Of a DNA stretch of 64,000 nucleotides, positions 8,749 to 16,852 are shown piece by piece (within the stretch, counting starts at the first letter, position 1; each line of letters begins with the position of its first letter). Source of the DNA: Natrialba taiwanensis DSM 12281 (GTDB lineage Archaea; Halobacteriota; Halobacteria; Halobacteriales; Natrialbaceae); contig NZ_AOIL01000012.1 in NCBI RefSeq assembly GCF_000337595.1, positions 181,543-245,542 of the forward strand, written 5' to 3'. A program made the position numbers and the translations under genes. The notes below the pieces were generated by a model. It saw only the letters and a program-made list of their open reading frames with translations, was not told where the DNA came from and made no database searches.

Positions 8749-9231
8749 TCACTGGATGTCGATCCGGTGTGACTCACTGTCCGGGTCGCGTTTGGGAAGT
8801 TCTACCGTCAGGATTCCGTTGTTGACCGTCGCATCGGCGTTCTCGGCGTCGACCGGTTCCGGAAGCGATACCTGTCGACTGAACGACTGGACCTCGCGCT
8901 CGCGGCGAATGTAGACATCGCCGCCCTCGTCTCCCTCATCACTCTCCTCGTCTTCCGTCGCCCGCTTTCGCTCTCCTTGAATGGACAGCGTCTCTCCCGA
9001 AAGGCGGATGTCGAGGTCATCGGTTTCGTAGCCGGGCACGTCGACGGTGACGACGAAGGCATCACCCTCGTCGGTCATGTCGAGACTCGTCGCTGAGCTC
9101 CCCATCGAAAGGTCGAACCGGCTTCGATCCTCCATCCCCGACTCCCACGAGCGTGCGGCCGTCTCGAGTTGGCGATTGAGTCTATCGAGCAGTTCATCGA
9201 TGCCGTCGAAGGGACTTGGTCTGTCTGCCAT
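8749..9231 (-). CDS. Small heat shock protein, Hsp20/alpha-crystallin family
   Basis: A 160-residue ATP-independent chaperone that binds unfolding proteins. The alpha-crystallin domain spans about residues 48-150: VTVDVPGYETDDLDIRLSGETL, then the characteristic A-x-NNGILTVELPK. A charged insert (EDEESDEGDEGGD) sits in the domain loop. The N-terminus is an amphipathic helix. Convergent with the DHH gene. Upstream on its own strand is an A/T-rich stretch (GCTTTTTTC) about 35 bases before the start, a candidate heat-responsive promoter. Confidence 0.9.
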   Translation of the reverse strand: MADRPSPFDGIDELLDRLNRQLETAARSWESGMEDRSRFDLSMGSSATSLDMTDEGDAFVVTVDVPGYETDDLDIRLSGETLSIQGERKRATEDEESDEGDEGGDVYIRREREVQSFSRQVSLPEPVDAENADATVNNGILTVELPKRDPDSESHRIDIQ

Positions 9232-9385
9232 AGTCGCATTCAGCTACGTTCTCAGCGGCGAAAAAAGCCACTTCAGGATCGATTGAGGGTTTTATATGCT
9301 AACATGTATCATAGTGTCCGTGTCGGTACCGGCAGTATCATTGGCAGGGATGGAGGTTTTGAGTCTTCCGACCCTACCGTGACCG

Positions 9386-10063
9386 ATGACACGCGCACTG
9401 TTCGTCGTTAGCGAGGAAGGTTACTGGGGAGAGGAGTGTGTCGAGCCGCTCGAAACGCTCTCGAACGCCGGGATCGAGATTACAGTCGCCACGCCATCCG
9501 GCAGTCCGCCGGAAATCGACGACCGCTCGCTCGACCCCGACGAGGTCGGCGAGGAAACCGCCGAACACGTCCGCGATGTCCACGAGAACGACGAACGGCT
9601 CAACGACCCGATCCCGACGGCGCAGGCCGACGCCGCCAACTACGACACCGTCGTCTTCCCCGGGGGCCACGGAACCGAATGGGACGTCAACCAGGACAGC
9701 GATGCCCGTCGACTGCTCCGAAACACCATCGACGGCGACGGCAAAGCACTCGTCGTCTGCCACGCCCTCGGCCTGCTCGCGTTCGCCCGCGACGGCGACG
9801 GCGAGTTCATCGTCGACGGCCGCGACGTGACCGGTTTCCCGAACGAGTGGGAAGCGAACATCGTCGACGAGAACGATCTGATGCCCAGCGGGCGCAAACT
9901 CCCCTACTGGGTCGAAGACGAAGTTATCGCCGCCGGTGGCAACTGGGACGCCGAACTCGATCAAGACACGAGCGTCACCGTCGACGGCGACCTGCTCACC
10001 GCCCGCGGTCCCGGCTCTTCGAGTGCGGCAGCCGAGACGCTGCTGAGTGAACTCGAACGCTGA
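9386..10063 (+). CDS. DJ-1/PfpI family protein (Hsp31-like)
   Basis: A 225-residue class I glutamine-amidotransferase-like protein. It has the FPGGHGTEWD loop and the nucleophile elbow VVCHALG with the reactive Cys, followed by an Hsp31-like segment TGFPNEWEAN and LPYWVEDEVI. Relatives act as deglycases, glyoxalases or holding chaperones. It is divergent from hsp20, so both may respond to protein stress, but no shared operator is evident. Confidence 0.85.
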   Translation: MTRALFVVSEEGYWGEECVEPLETLSNAGIEITVATPSGSPPEIDDRSLDPDEVGEETAEHVRDVHENDERLNDPIPTAQADAANYDTVVFPGGHGTEWDVNQDSDARRLLRNTIDGDGKALVVCHALGLLAFARDGDGEFIVDGRDVTGFPNEWEANIVDENDLMPSGRKLPYWVEDEVIAAGGNWDAELDQDTSVTVDGDLLTARGPGSSSAAAETLLSELER

Positions 10064-10178
10064 TTTCGGGTAACTGGGTGGATCTCACGGCCGACTAGTT
10101 GGCTCCTTTTGATTGTGGGTTTGACACTGAGATCGCCAATGAGAAGGGGCTTTAGGTAGTATCTATTTCGTCCATACG

Positions 10179-11069
10179 ATGAGGCGTCGGCGCGCTCTGG
10201 CCGCCGTCACTGCACTCGCAGGCACAGCGACTGCTGGGCTCGCGAGTTCACAGACGGGAAACGATCGCCTACTCTCCGTGGCGCGCACTCCCGGAGAGGG
10301 GGGCGAGGCCAGCACGAGCACGGAACGGCTGCTCCCCGGGACGGTTCACGAAACACCGCTGTATGCGATCGAGAGCCACCGAGACGGGCCGACAGCGATG
10401 GTGTTCGGCGGTATCCACGGGGATGAGCGAAGCGGCATTCGAGTCGCCCATGAGGTCGCTGACTGGCACCCCGACGCGGGAACGATCGTCGTCGTCCCCG
10501 AAACCAACCGCGTCGCCGTCGAAAACGACACTCGAAGGGGAACCAGTGGCGATCTCAATCGCCAGTTTCCCGGCGACGAGTCGCCGACGACATCACTCGC
10601 AGCCGGCATCTGGGATGCCGTCGAACGGTACGACCCGGATGTCGTCCTCGACTTGCACCGCTCGCTGGGTATCTATGGCCTCCATCGAGAGTACGTTGGC
10701 CAGGTCGTCTTTCACTCGGCCGCCGCCCGTGGCAAGTCACTCGTCGATGCGCTCAACGACGACGCCGTCCCGTGGTACCTGCCGTTCCACCGGTTTACCG
10801 CCCAGGAAAGCACCGCCGGCGGTCCGTTACTCTTCCAGAAGGCCGCCCACGAACTCGACGCCGCCACCTACCTCTTTGAAACCACCGAGTTCCTCCTCGA
10901 CCAGGAAACCAGAACCCAGCAAGCACGGCTCGTTACAGCACACGTCCTCGCATTACACGGCTTACTCGAGTTCGAGCAGGCTCCAGCGAACTCGACCCCG
11001 TCGAACACGCAAGCGAAGACGGCCACGGACTCGACTGAGACGAGTTCGGAAACGAGGGCCGACTCATGA
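10179..11069 (+). CDS. Secreted M14-like metallohydrolase (AstE/aspartoacylase type)
   Basis: A 296-residue zinc hydrolase of the succinylglutamate desuccinylase/aspartoacylase branch of the M14 fold. Zinc ligands: H80 and E83 in GGIHGDE, and the later His in VLDLHRS; DLNRQFPG is the conserved substrate loop, and ETTEFL contains the catalytic Glu. A basic N-terminus (MRRRRALAAVTALAGTAT) looks like an export signal. The C-terminal 30 residues are a T/S/E-rich tail. The stop overlaps the next gene (ATGA). Substrate unknown. Confidence 0.75.
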   Translation: MRRRRALAAVTALAGTATAGLASSQTGNDRLLSVARTPGEGGEASTSTERLLPGTVHETPLYAIESHRDGPTAMVFGGIHGDERSGIRVAHEVADWHPDAGTIVVVPETNRVAVENDTRRGTSGDLNRQFPGDESPTTSLAAGIWDAVERYDPDVVLDLHRSLGIYGLHREYVGQVVFHSAAARGKSLVDALNDDAVPWYLPFHRFTAQESTAGGPLLFQKAAHELDAATYLFETTEFLLDQETRTQQARLVTAHVLALHGLLEFEQAPANSTPSNTQAKTATDSTETSSETRADS

Positions 11070-11464
11070 CCGCTTCGCCCGACCCGAACGCAGAGCCCGT
11101 CCCACACCCACAGGAGAGGGAGCTGCGTACAAGCCCCCTCTTGCTCGTCCGACGAGCCCTTACCAGTCCCGTCACGATCGCGACCTACATCCTGCTCGTC
11201 GTCCCGTTCGCCCTCGGCTGGCTCAAGACTGAACTCTTCTCACCGCTTGCGCTGCCGGGCTACGTGCTCTACAGCGTCGGCACTGCAATCGGTAACGCCC
11301 TCGCTCCCCGATTCGAGTTCTGGGTGTACTGGATTCCGTTCCTCGGAAGCTGTTACGGCCTCGCAGTCAGTGTCGGAGCCGGATGCGAGTGGCTGCGTGT
11401 TCGGTCGGCCAGGTCCGAGACGGAGGGGACGGAGTCAGCGGACGAACAACGCCGCCGGCTGTGA
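11066..11464 (+). CDS. Small membrane protein, unknown function
   Basis: A 132-residue protein with two to three hydrophobic segments (about residues 35-52, 60-78 and 86-108), a proline-rich N-terminus and a charged C-terminus. It overlaps the upstream metallohydrolase gene by four bases, so the two are probably cotranslated. No motif recognised. Confidence 0.65.
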   Translation: MTASPDPNAEPVPHPQERELRTSPLLLVRRALTSPVTIATYILLVVPFALGWLKTELFSPLALPGYVLYSVGTAIGNALAPRFEFWVYWIPFLGSCYGLAVSVGAGCEWLRVRSARSETEGTESADEQRRRL

Positions 11465-11572
11465 GGACGCTTTCGCGGCGGCCGCCTCGAGATCGCCACC
11501 AGATCACTGGCACGACCGAGCTATCGTGACGCGAATCAGTCCCTTTTTACGCGGTGGCGGGGAACTGCGACT

Positions 11573-11794
11573 ATGAGCTTCGAGGAAGACGACAGGGTCG
11601 TCCTGAACGACAAGCACAGCGAGTTCGACGGTGACACCGGCACCATCACCCAGACGATGGAGTCGATGTTCGGCGACGTAACCTACACCGTGAGCTTCGA
11701 GGACGGCCAGGAGACGGGGATTCCGGAGGACGATCTGGAGGCGGCTGCTGAGGAGGACGCAGACGACGACACAGACGCAGACACCGACAACTAA
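11573..11794 (+). CDS. Small SH3/KOW-like acidic protein
   Basis: A 73-residue protein. Residues 4-52 look like a single small beta barrel (DDRVVLNDKHSEFDGDTGTI ... VTYTVSFEDGQE), similar in feel to DUF1918 or KOW folds. The tail is an acidic D/A/E/T repeat. The fold call is from pattern only; function unknown. An upstream SPF-L tract TCCCTTTTTACG lies about 30 bases before the ATG and may be the promoter. Confidence 0.6.
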   Translation: MSFEEDDRVVLNDKHSEFDGDTGTITQTMESMFGDVTYTVSFEDGQETGIPEDDLEAAAEEDADDDTDADTDN

Positions 11795-12041
11795 CGCGAT
11801 ACACGGGCAGCATCTGCCTCTCGACGCTCGGCACACGACTGCCTCTCTTGTCGGGTGTAGCCGCTGGCCGTGTGAATACCTCCTTCACGCGCTGTCCCGT
11901 TTTGTCACCGACACCGAACCGACGCTGACGGCGATACCGAGACTGCCACTGCGATCGGCACCGACATCGAGATCGAGCTCGACTCTGAGGCCCACACTCA
12001 CACCGAGACCGACGCCGACACCCGCACCCACACCGACACCG

Positions 12042-12494
12042 ATGCCACAGATCCCGCTTCACTACGTCGACATCCGAACGTTCTGCTACGCCACCGAAGA
12101 CGAAAAGCGCGTCGAGCAAGCCCTGCGTACCTTCCTCCCCGAGGAGTTCGAAATCGACCGCGCCGAAACCGAGGGCCACTACGGCGACCGCATTCTCGTC
12201 CTCTCGGCCCGCGTCGAAAACGCCGACGACGTTCGCCACGTCCTCTCGCAACTCACCGAACTCGAGTCGTTCGACACCCTGCTCGACGAACTCGACGACC
12301 GCGTGACCGAAAACACCGAACTCTTCGTGCGCCTGGACAAACAGGCCGCCTTCGAAGGAACCGTCCGCGTCGGCGACGGCATCATGTTCCGGGCGAAGGT
12401 CGAAGCCTACCCGGCGAAGAAAGAACAGGCTCTGGAGAACGCACGAGACGTTCTCGAACGACTGCGCAACGAGTCGTCGGAGACCGAGGAATAA
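12042..12494 (+). CDS. COG1325-type RNA-binding protein (exosome-associated family)
   Basis: A 150-residue protein with the start HYVDIRTFCYATEDEKRVEQAL, the pattern of the archaeal COG1325 RNA-binding domain family (ribosomal-protein-L5-like fold), often linked in gene context to exosome genes. Conserved core: GHYGDRILVLSARV, then LFVRLDKQAAFEG and VRVKVEAYPAKKE-like segment. Directly upstream is a D/T/E/H codon repeat read in the -1 frame. The start could be slightly different, but the family begins at about this Met. Confidence 0.8.
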   Translation: MPQIPLHYVDIRTFCYATEDEKRVEQALRTFLPEEFEIDRAETEGHYGDRILVLSARVENADDVRHVLSQLTELESFDTLLDELDDRVTENTELFVRLDKQAAFEGTVRVGDGIMFRAKVEAYPAKKEQALENARDVLERLRNESSETEE

Positions 12495-12508
12495 CGTCCT
12501 GTTCGGTG

Positions 12509-12895
12509 TCAGGCGTCCTTCCAAATAAGCCCCTCAATCGTCGCCCGCAACACGGTCTCACCGCCCTCGTTCTCGCAGTCGACGGCTGACGTGAACTCGT
12601 AGCGGTCGTCTCGCTCTCCCACCGTGTCGTACGTCGACCGACACGTGATATGTTCCCCGGTGTAGACCGGCCGGATGAACTCGATCTCCATCGTCCGCGC
12701 CAGCACCTCGTTGTCGCCGCCCAACTTCGTCGGCATGGTCGCCGTCAACAACCCCTGGACCATCACCCGACCGTCCTCATTCGCATCGATGTGACGGGGC
12801 TGCGCGTCCCCGGAGAGTTCGGCAAACTGCTTGACATCAGCTACCGTGAACGTCCGCTCGAACGTTCGCGTCTCCCCTTCGACTGGTGGGTTCAT
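12509..12895 (-). CDS. MaoC-like hotdog dehydratase
   Basis: A 128-residue single hotdog domain. FAELSGDAQPRHID is the hydratase-2 motif with the Asp and His that activate water on an enoyl-CoA; QGLLTATMPTKLGG is the conserved helix. It would hydrate enoyl-CoA (R-specific) or have a related role. ATG 12895 (MNPPVEGE) is preferred; upstream in-frame codons read as basic non-conserved sequence. Convergent with the COG1325 gene. Confidence 0.85.
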   Translation of the reverse strand: MNPPVEGETRTFERTFTVADVKQFAELSGDAQPRHIDANEDGRVMVQGLLTATMPTKLGGDNEVLARTMEIEFIRPVYTGEHITCRSTYDTVGERDDRYEFTSAVDCENEGGETVLRATIEGLIWKDA

Positions 12896-13062
12896 GCAAC
12901 CGGACAGTACCGGTTGTGTCGTCGTAACGATAGCGGTCGCTGAACTCGTCGGTCCGCGGCAGTCGTAACGCACTCGTCGGTCGAGTCGTCGGATCGCAAC
13001 CGCCACTGAGGAACCCAACATGTTGGTGAAGCAGCTAAGCGATCGACGCCCGTCGATTCCGT

Positions 13063-13893
13063 ATGAACGGGAGCGACGACGTGTCTGTTACCACCGGATA
13101 CGGATCGTCCGTACACAGACTGACAGCGCTACCGCGGGACCTCCGCGGTAGGAATCCGATCCTGTTCTGGACTGCCACCGGGAACGCCGTCCTGGGTCTG
13201 TGTTTTCTCGTCGGGCTCGCGGTAGATCCCAGCATCGTCAACGGGGAGTCCGCGTGGCTCAAACCCACGAAGTTTGCCGTCTCGATCTGCCTGTTTACCG
13301 CGACCCTCGCCTGGCTTACACCGCACCTGACGGTTTCGCGGCGATTCCGTCGATCGAGTTCATGGGCCATCGCGGGTGCGCTGGGCATCGAAATCGTCGC
13401 AATCGCCGGCCAGGCCGCTCGTGGCACCCGGTCGCATTTCAACTACGCGACGACGGTTGACACGGCCATCTACGTGACGATGGGCGCGGTGATCGTCGCG
13501 ATGACGTTGCTGGTCGCGTGGCTGTTCGTTCGCGCGACGCGAAACGGGTTCGACGTTCATCCGGCGTTCGCGCTGGGGATTACACTCGGCGGCGGGCTGT
13601 TCGTCGTCGGCGTATTCGAGGGGCAAGTGATGGGCGTGTTGAATACGAACTCCGTCGGTAGCGGCTACACGTTGCCGGCGGTCGGCTGGACGCTCGTCGG
13701 GGACTTTCGGGTGGCACACTTCGCTGGCCTCCACGCGTTGCAGGTGCTTCCGCTAGCAGGCTACGTGTCGGCACGCGCCGAACAACAGGGCCGGATCACC
13801 GCACCCCGAAAGGTGGTCTGGCTCGTCGGCAGCCTATATGCGGGCCTCCTGCTCGTGGCGTTCGTGCTCGCGCTCGTACCGCTGGTTGCATGA
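13063..13893 (+). CDS. Seven-helix membrane protein, unknown function
   Basis: A 276-residue protein with seven predicted membrane segments (about 33-54, 73-91, 104-122, 137-159, 172-196, 223-243, 254-275). Polar residues are found in or next to several helices (for example GQAARGTRSHFN, VAHFAGLHALQ). The H-x3-G-x2-H pattern could bind a metal or heme but this is speculative. Fifteen bases separate it from the start of an in-frame extension of the regulator downstream. Confidence 0.7.
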   Translation: MNGSDDVSVTTGYGSSVHRLTALPRDLRGRNPILFWTATGNAVLGLCFLVGLAVDPSIVNGESAWLKPTKFAVSICLFTATLAWLTPHLTVSRRFRRSSSWAIAGALGIEIVAIAGQAARGTRSHFNYATTVDTAIYVTMGAVIVAMTLLVAWLFVRATRNGFDVHPAFALGITLGGGLFVVGVFEGQVMGVLNTNSVGSGYTLPAVGWTLVGDFRVAHFAGLHALQVLPLAGYVSARAEQQGRITAPRKVVWLVGSLYAGLLLVAFVLALVPLVA

Positions 13894-14082
13894 CGGGGTG
13901 GCTACCCGATGACTTCGAGGGCCGTCGAACGTGCGGAGGACCGGAAACGGAACCGCAACCGGACACTGATATCGATCGGGCGATACCGATCAGTCACGGC
14001 ACCGTCCCGGGACGCTCCGCGCACCGCGGGAACAATATCACACGATGACGCAAGACAGACCGGCTCACGGTGGCGACCGTGG

Positions 14083-14712
14083 ATGATTAGCGCGACGTTT
14101 CGGATTCGGCTCTCGGAAACCCTCTGGGTAGCCCAACTCTCCAGCGCGTTCCCGCAGGCGACGTTCAGGCTCCTCTCGGGATACCGGACCGAAGAGCGGG
14201 CGCTGGAACTCGGCGAAACGATCACCGACCGACCGGCGGCCGTCGTCACGGCGATGGCCGAACATCCCTCGATAGAGATCTCCGAACTGCTGGAATCAGA
14301 CGCGCGACGCGCGCTCGTCAAATACGAGACGACCGACACCGCCCTGTACGAGTTCGTCGAGCGGTCGTCGCTCACGATCGAGTTCCCGATCACCGTCCAA
14401 GACGGCTGGTACGAGTTCGATCTCACGGGGACGCGTCAGGAACTGGACCGCGTGCAGAGGATACTCGAGGGCGGACCCTACGAGTACGAACTCCTCTCGT
14501 TGATTCAGTCGCCGGACGCGGACCGCTTGTTGACGACGCGCCAGCGAGAGGTGATCGAAACGGCGATTCGGATGGGGTATTTCGATATTCCGCGGACGTG
14601 CACCCTCGCGGCAGTGGCGGATGAACTCGGGATCGACAAGTCGACGGCGAGTACGATTTTGCGGCGGGGTGAGGCGCGGATTATCAAGTCCTTCATCAGC
14701 GGTCCAGACTGA
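14083..14712 (+). CDS. Bat-type HTH transcriptional regulator (HTH_10)
   Basis: A 209-residue regulator. The C-terminal 55 residues match the bacterio-opsin-activator HTH (HTH_10): LTTRQREVIETAIRMGYFDI, then LAAVADELGIDKSTAS with the recognition helix. The N-terminal part is a sensor-like domain without PAS or GAF signature. An in-frame ATG at 13909 would give a longer protein, but that extension is arginine-rich and unlike coding sequence, so 14083 is used. It follows the seven-helix gene and may regulate it. Confidence 0.8.
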   Translation: MISATFRIRLSETLWVAQLSSAFPQATFRLLSGYRTEERALELGETITDRPAAVVTAMAEHPSIEISELLESDARRALVKYETTDTALYEFVERSSLTIEFPITVQDGWYEFDLTGTRQELDRVQRILEGGPYEYELLSLIQSPDADRLLTTRQREVIETAIRMGYFDIPRTCTLAAVADELGIDKSTASTILRRGEARIIKSFISGPD

Positions 14713-15027
14713 CGGGACCGGTTGAGGGGGCGCTACAGCACACCGCTCGGCGGGTATTCAGCGGGAGCGTAGCGCCCGTCGATTATCGGGATTCGCCGCG
14801 ACAGTTTCAGTACCAAGTGCTGGCGGCGGTGAATTTGACTCCGGAGTTCACCCGAGCGTCGCGTTTGCGGGCCGAGTTGTGGCGGTGGTGATGGTGGTTG
14901 TGGTGGGTGTCGGTGTGGGTTCGATGACTGCGGTGGTGAGAGTGATGGTGGTCTCGCACACCGGCCGACAACTCGGCTGGCCGCCGCGACCCGAGTGTAG
15001 GTAAACTCGGTTGGCGGTGGCCGTGGC
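14713..15027. other. Intergenic region between convergent genes
   Basis: No coding frame of its own. Its second half is a large imperfect inverted repeat with a G/T-rich centre (14845-15013), described separately. The first 130 bases show nothing else. Confidence 0.6.
14845..15013. repeat. Imperfect inverted repeat with G/T-rich loop
   Basis: GCCGAGTTGT at 14871-14880 is matched exactly by ACAACTCGGC at 14968-14977. The flanks continue the pairing imperfectly for about 30 more bases on each side (TCGCG at 14859-14863 with CGCGA near 14986, and GAGTTCACC with GGTAAACTC). The 87 bases between are almost all G and T on the + strand (runs of GGTGG, TGGGTG). It lies between two convergent genes and could be a terminator hairpin, a structured RNA or a small non-autonomous element. 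Confidence 0.65.
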
Positions 15028-15297
15028 TTACTCGCCGTCGGAATTCGAATCGGACCGGTTGGGGTCCGGCGGGGCGACGCGACAGCCGCAGGGGCCGGCG
15101 GCGGCTTCGCCGGGGCCGATCATGGTTCGCTGTGCGATCGGCGTCCCACAGCGGGGACAGCGGGGGAGGCTGACGGTCTCCGGCTCGCCCGTCGTCTCGG
15201 TGCCGTTGCTAGCCGTGTCGGGTGCAGTGCCGTTGTCACCCACGTCGCTCGCGGTGCCGTCGCTAGCCGCATCGCTCGCGTCCGCGTCGTCGGTCAT
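15028..15297 (-). CDS. Small zinc-binding protein with low-complexity N-terminus
   Basis: An 89-residue protein. The first half is a D/A/S/T/G repeat; the second half has C-P-R-C-G and a later C-G-C, a probable zinc site. Ends in a D/S/N-rich tail. ATG 15297 is used; an in-frame GTG at 15309 is the alternative. Function unknown. Confidence 0.6.
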   Translation of the reverse strand: MTDDADASDAASDGTASDVGDNGTAPDTASNGTETTGEPETVSLPRCPRCGTPIAQRTMIGPGEAAAGPCGCRVAPPDPNRSDSNSDGE

Positions 15298-15383
15298 ACC
15301 GACCGGCACCCCGATTTGCCCGCCCGGTTGACAGAACGCGTTGCTACTGGTCGACTCCGTCGATGCGTCAATCGTGCGGGATG

Positions 15384-15390
15384 TTTATAT
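15384..15390 (+). promoter_or_regulatory. TATA box before RNA-like element copy 1
   Basis: TTTATAT in a G/C-rich setting. Spacing of about 26 bases would start transcription near 15412-15416, at the conserved GGCTGCAA block of the element. The same box is absent before copy 2. Confidence 0.5.
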
Positions 15391-15393
15391 CCC

Positions 15394-15531
15394 GTGAGAA
15401 TGTACGCAAACATGGCTGCAAGCTAACCGCTTGGAAGCCACGTCTCGGATGGTGGCTCATCCGGGACATTTTCATGTCCGTTGTGGCTTCCGTCCTAATT
15501 GTTGATTGGTAGTGACTTATATCTACCGCTG
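15394..15531 (+). ncRNA. Putative structured RNA, copy 1
   Basis: Paralogous to 16517-16657 with shared blocks GTGAGAA-GTAC, TGGCTGCAA, CTTGGAAGC, ACGTCTCGG, CCGGGACA, CTTCCGT and CTACCGCTG. Helices: GGAAGCCAC 15433-15441 with GTGGCTTCC 15483-15491; GTCTCGGATG 15442-15451 with CATCCGGGAC 15458-15467 (10 pairs, 6-base loop); GGTAG 15509-15513 with CTACC 15523-15527. A second option pairs GCTGCAA with TTGTGGC. The fourth pair of the 10-bp helix is a U-G wobble, which works only if the + strand is transcribed. I cannot match it to a known RNA class. Confidence 0.55.
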
Positions 15532-15896
15532 GGCGGCGGGAAGGAGCGTTCGTCCGCGAGAGAACTCGTGTCGCTCTGGGCCGAAAATCGCCGTTCGTAC
15601 TAACGGCAGAGGACGCAGGGACGGTGTAGCCGTCTCGTGACCGGGTCCACGGACCGAAGCCGACAGCGAAATCAGTGAACTTCGCGCTTGTCGGGTGCAT
15701 CGCCGCGCCGGTCGAATCGGTCGCCTGGTTGAAGGCGATCCGATACGTGCGAGTCACTATTGCTCGAAACAGCCGGACGGAATGCGAGTTCAGCAATAGT
15801 AGCTACCAGAGGCTGTCGAGGGAGGCGGGACGTGGACGTGAAAACGGAGTTGCAACTGGTGGATTTAAGTCAGTATTAGAGAATGCTTGAAAACCA

Positions 15897-16475
15897 ATGA
15901 CGCTGCCGAAGGACTACGATATCGCTGGGATCGACCTTGTGGACGATTCCTATACTGTCGAACAGAGCCTCGTCCGGAACAAATACAAAGCCGTTGATGC
16001 CGCCGGTAACACCGTTCTCAAAGGCAAACAGAAGATGTTCAAAATGAAAGAGGAGTTCCCCTTCACGGACGGTGACGGAAACGATGTCTTCACCGTGAAG
16101 GCTGGCGGTATCATCGACGTTGCCGGTGACTACCTTCTCACGGATGCACAGACGGGTGAGGACCTGGTCGTCCTGGATAACGACTTCTCCATTTTTCAGG
16201 ACACCTGGACGATCCGCGACGGCGATACCGACTCCAAACTCGCTGAAATCAATTCCCGCGGCGCACTGGTCACGCTGGCCCGCGGCCTCCCCTTCGGTGC
16301 ACTCATTCCGCACAAGTACGAAATCACCGATGCCAACGGCGATCACGTCGGCTCTATCCACGGTCAGTTCTCATTTCGAGATCGATACGAAATCACGCTC
16401 GATGACGTTAGTACCGTTCCGAAAGAGCCGATCATGGCCGCTGCGATGGTTATCGACGCGATCCAGGGCAACTAG
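15897..16475 (+). CDS. LURP-one/Tubby-C-like protein
   Basis: A 192-residue protein with repeated short beta strands: YTVEQSLVRNKYKAVDAAGNTVLKGKQKMFK, then VFTVKAGGIIDVAGDYLLTDA, and a C-terminal YEITDANGDHVGSIHG. This is the pattern of the LURP-one-related/scramblase-like beta barrel with a final hydrophobic helix (PIMAAAMVIDAI). Related proteins bind lipid or nucleic acid; the archaeal role is unknown. The gene lies between two copies of an RNA-like element and upstream of dnaK. Confidence 0.75.
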   Translation: MTLPKDYDIAGIDLVDDSYTVEQSLVRNKYKAVDAAGNTVLKGKQKMFKMKEEFPFTDGDGNDVFTVKAGGIIDVAGDYLLTDAQTGEDLVVLDNDFSIFQDTWTIRDGDTDSKLAEINSRGALVTLARGLPFGALIPHKYEITDANGDHVGSIHGQFSFRDRYEITLDDVSTVPKEPIMAAAMVIDAIQGN

Positions 16476-16516
16476 CTGTCGTACCGTTTCGGTTGCGGCC
16501 GCGTTCCTTCTCTCTC

Positions 16517-16657
16517 GTGAGAACGTACCCAATCGTGGCTGCAAACCCCATCAGCTTGGAAGCTACGTCTCGGCTGTCTCAACAGCCGGGACACTGTACG
16601 CTGGTTTAGCGGCTTCCGTTCTACTTATTGGACGGTAGCAACTCAGATCTACCGCTG
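16517..16657 (+). ncRNA. Putative structured RNA, copy 2
   Basis: About 70 percent identical to copy 1 over 141 bases, same orientation. The 10-bp helix is GTCTCGGCTG 16567-16576 with CAGCCGGGAC 16583-16592: relative to copy 1 one A-U pair has become C-G, a compensatory change, while the six loop bases differ completely. GGAAGC 16558-16563 pairs GCTTCC 16612-16617, and CGGTAG pairs CTACCG near the 3' end. An alternative longer pairing joins GCTGCAAACC with GGTTTAGCGGC. No TATA box is seen directly upstream; it may be in the 3' region of the preceding transcript. Confidence 0.5.
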
Positions 16658-16820
16658 AATAACTAGACGGACGACAATTCCACGTCTCACCGATTGATAA
16701 CACAATATCGGCCACCAGGCTTATCCGCTTCCATTCGTACTCGTCTGCGAAATCGCCCGACTGAACAGTGACAACGGCGTGTCCAGAATTTTATTCGGCT
16801 CACGAGTCTGGCTAGTAACG

Positions 16821-16828
16821 CTTAAAAC
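16821..16828 (+). promoter_or_regulatory. Probable dnaK promoter box
   Basis: CTTAAAAC centred 29 bases before the dnaK ATG at 16853, the leaderless spacing. Any heat-shock operator is not evident to me. Confidence 0.5.
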
Positions 16829-16852
16829 AAAGTGCGCACAATACCCTCCACA

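Larger units (their letters stand above)
15298..15896. other. Intergenic region holding RNA-like element copy 1
   Basis: About 600 bases without a credible gene. It holds a TATA box (15384-15390), the structured element at 15394-15531, and the AT-rich start region of the LURP-one-like gene (GATTTAAG about 30 bases before its ATG). The rest (15532-15855) shows no recognised feature. Confidence 0.6.
16476..16852. other. Intergenic region holding RNA-like element copy 2 and the dnaK promoter
   Basis: Copy 2 of the structured element (16517-16657) begins 42 bases after the LURP-one stop. The remaining 195 bases lead to dnaK and include an AT-rich stretch and the box CTTAAAAC at 16821-16828. Confidence 0.6.

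Noticed and set aside
14713..16852. Signal recognition particle RNA, RNase P RNA or a C/D box RNA
   Set aside because: I found neither the conserved SRP helix 8 core, the RNase P motifs nor paired C and D boxes in these elements.
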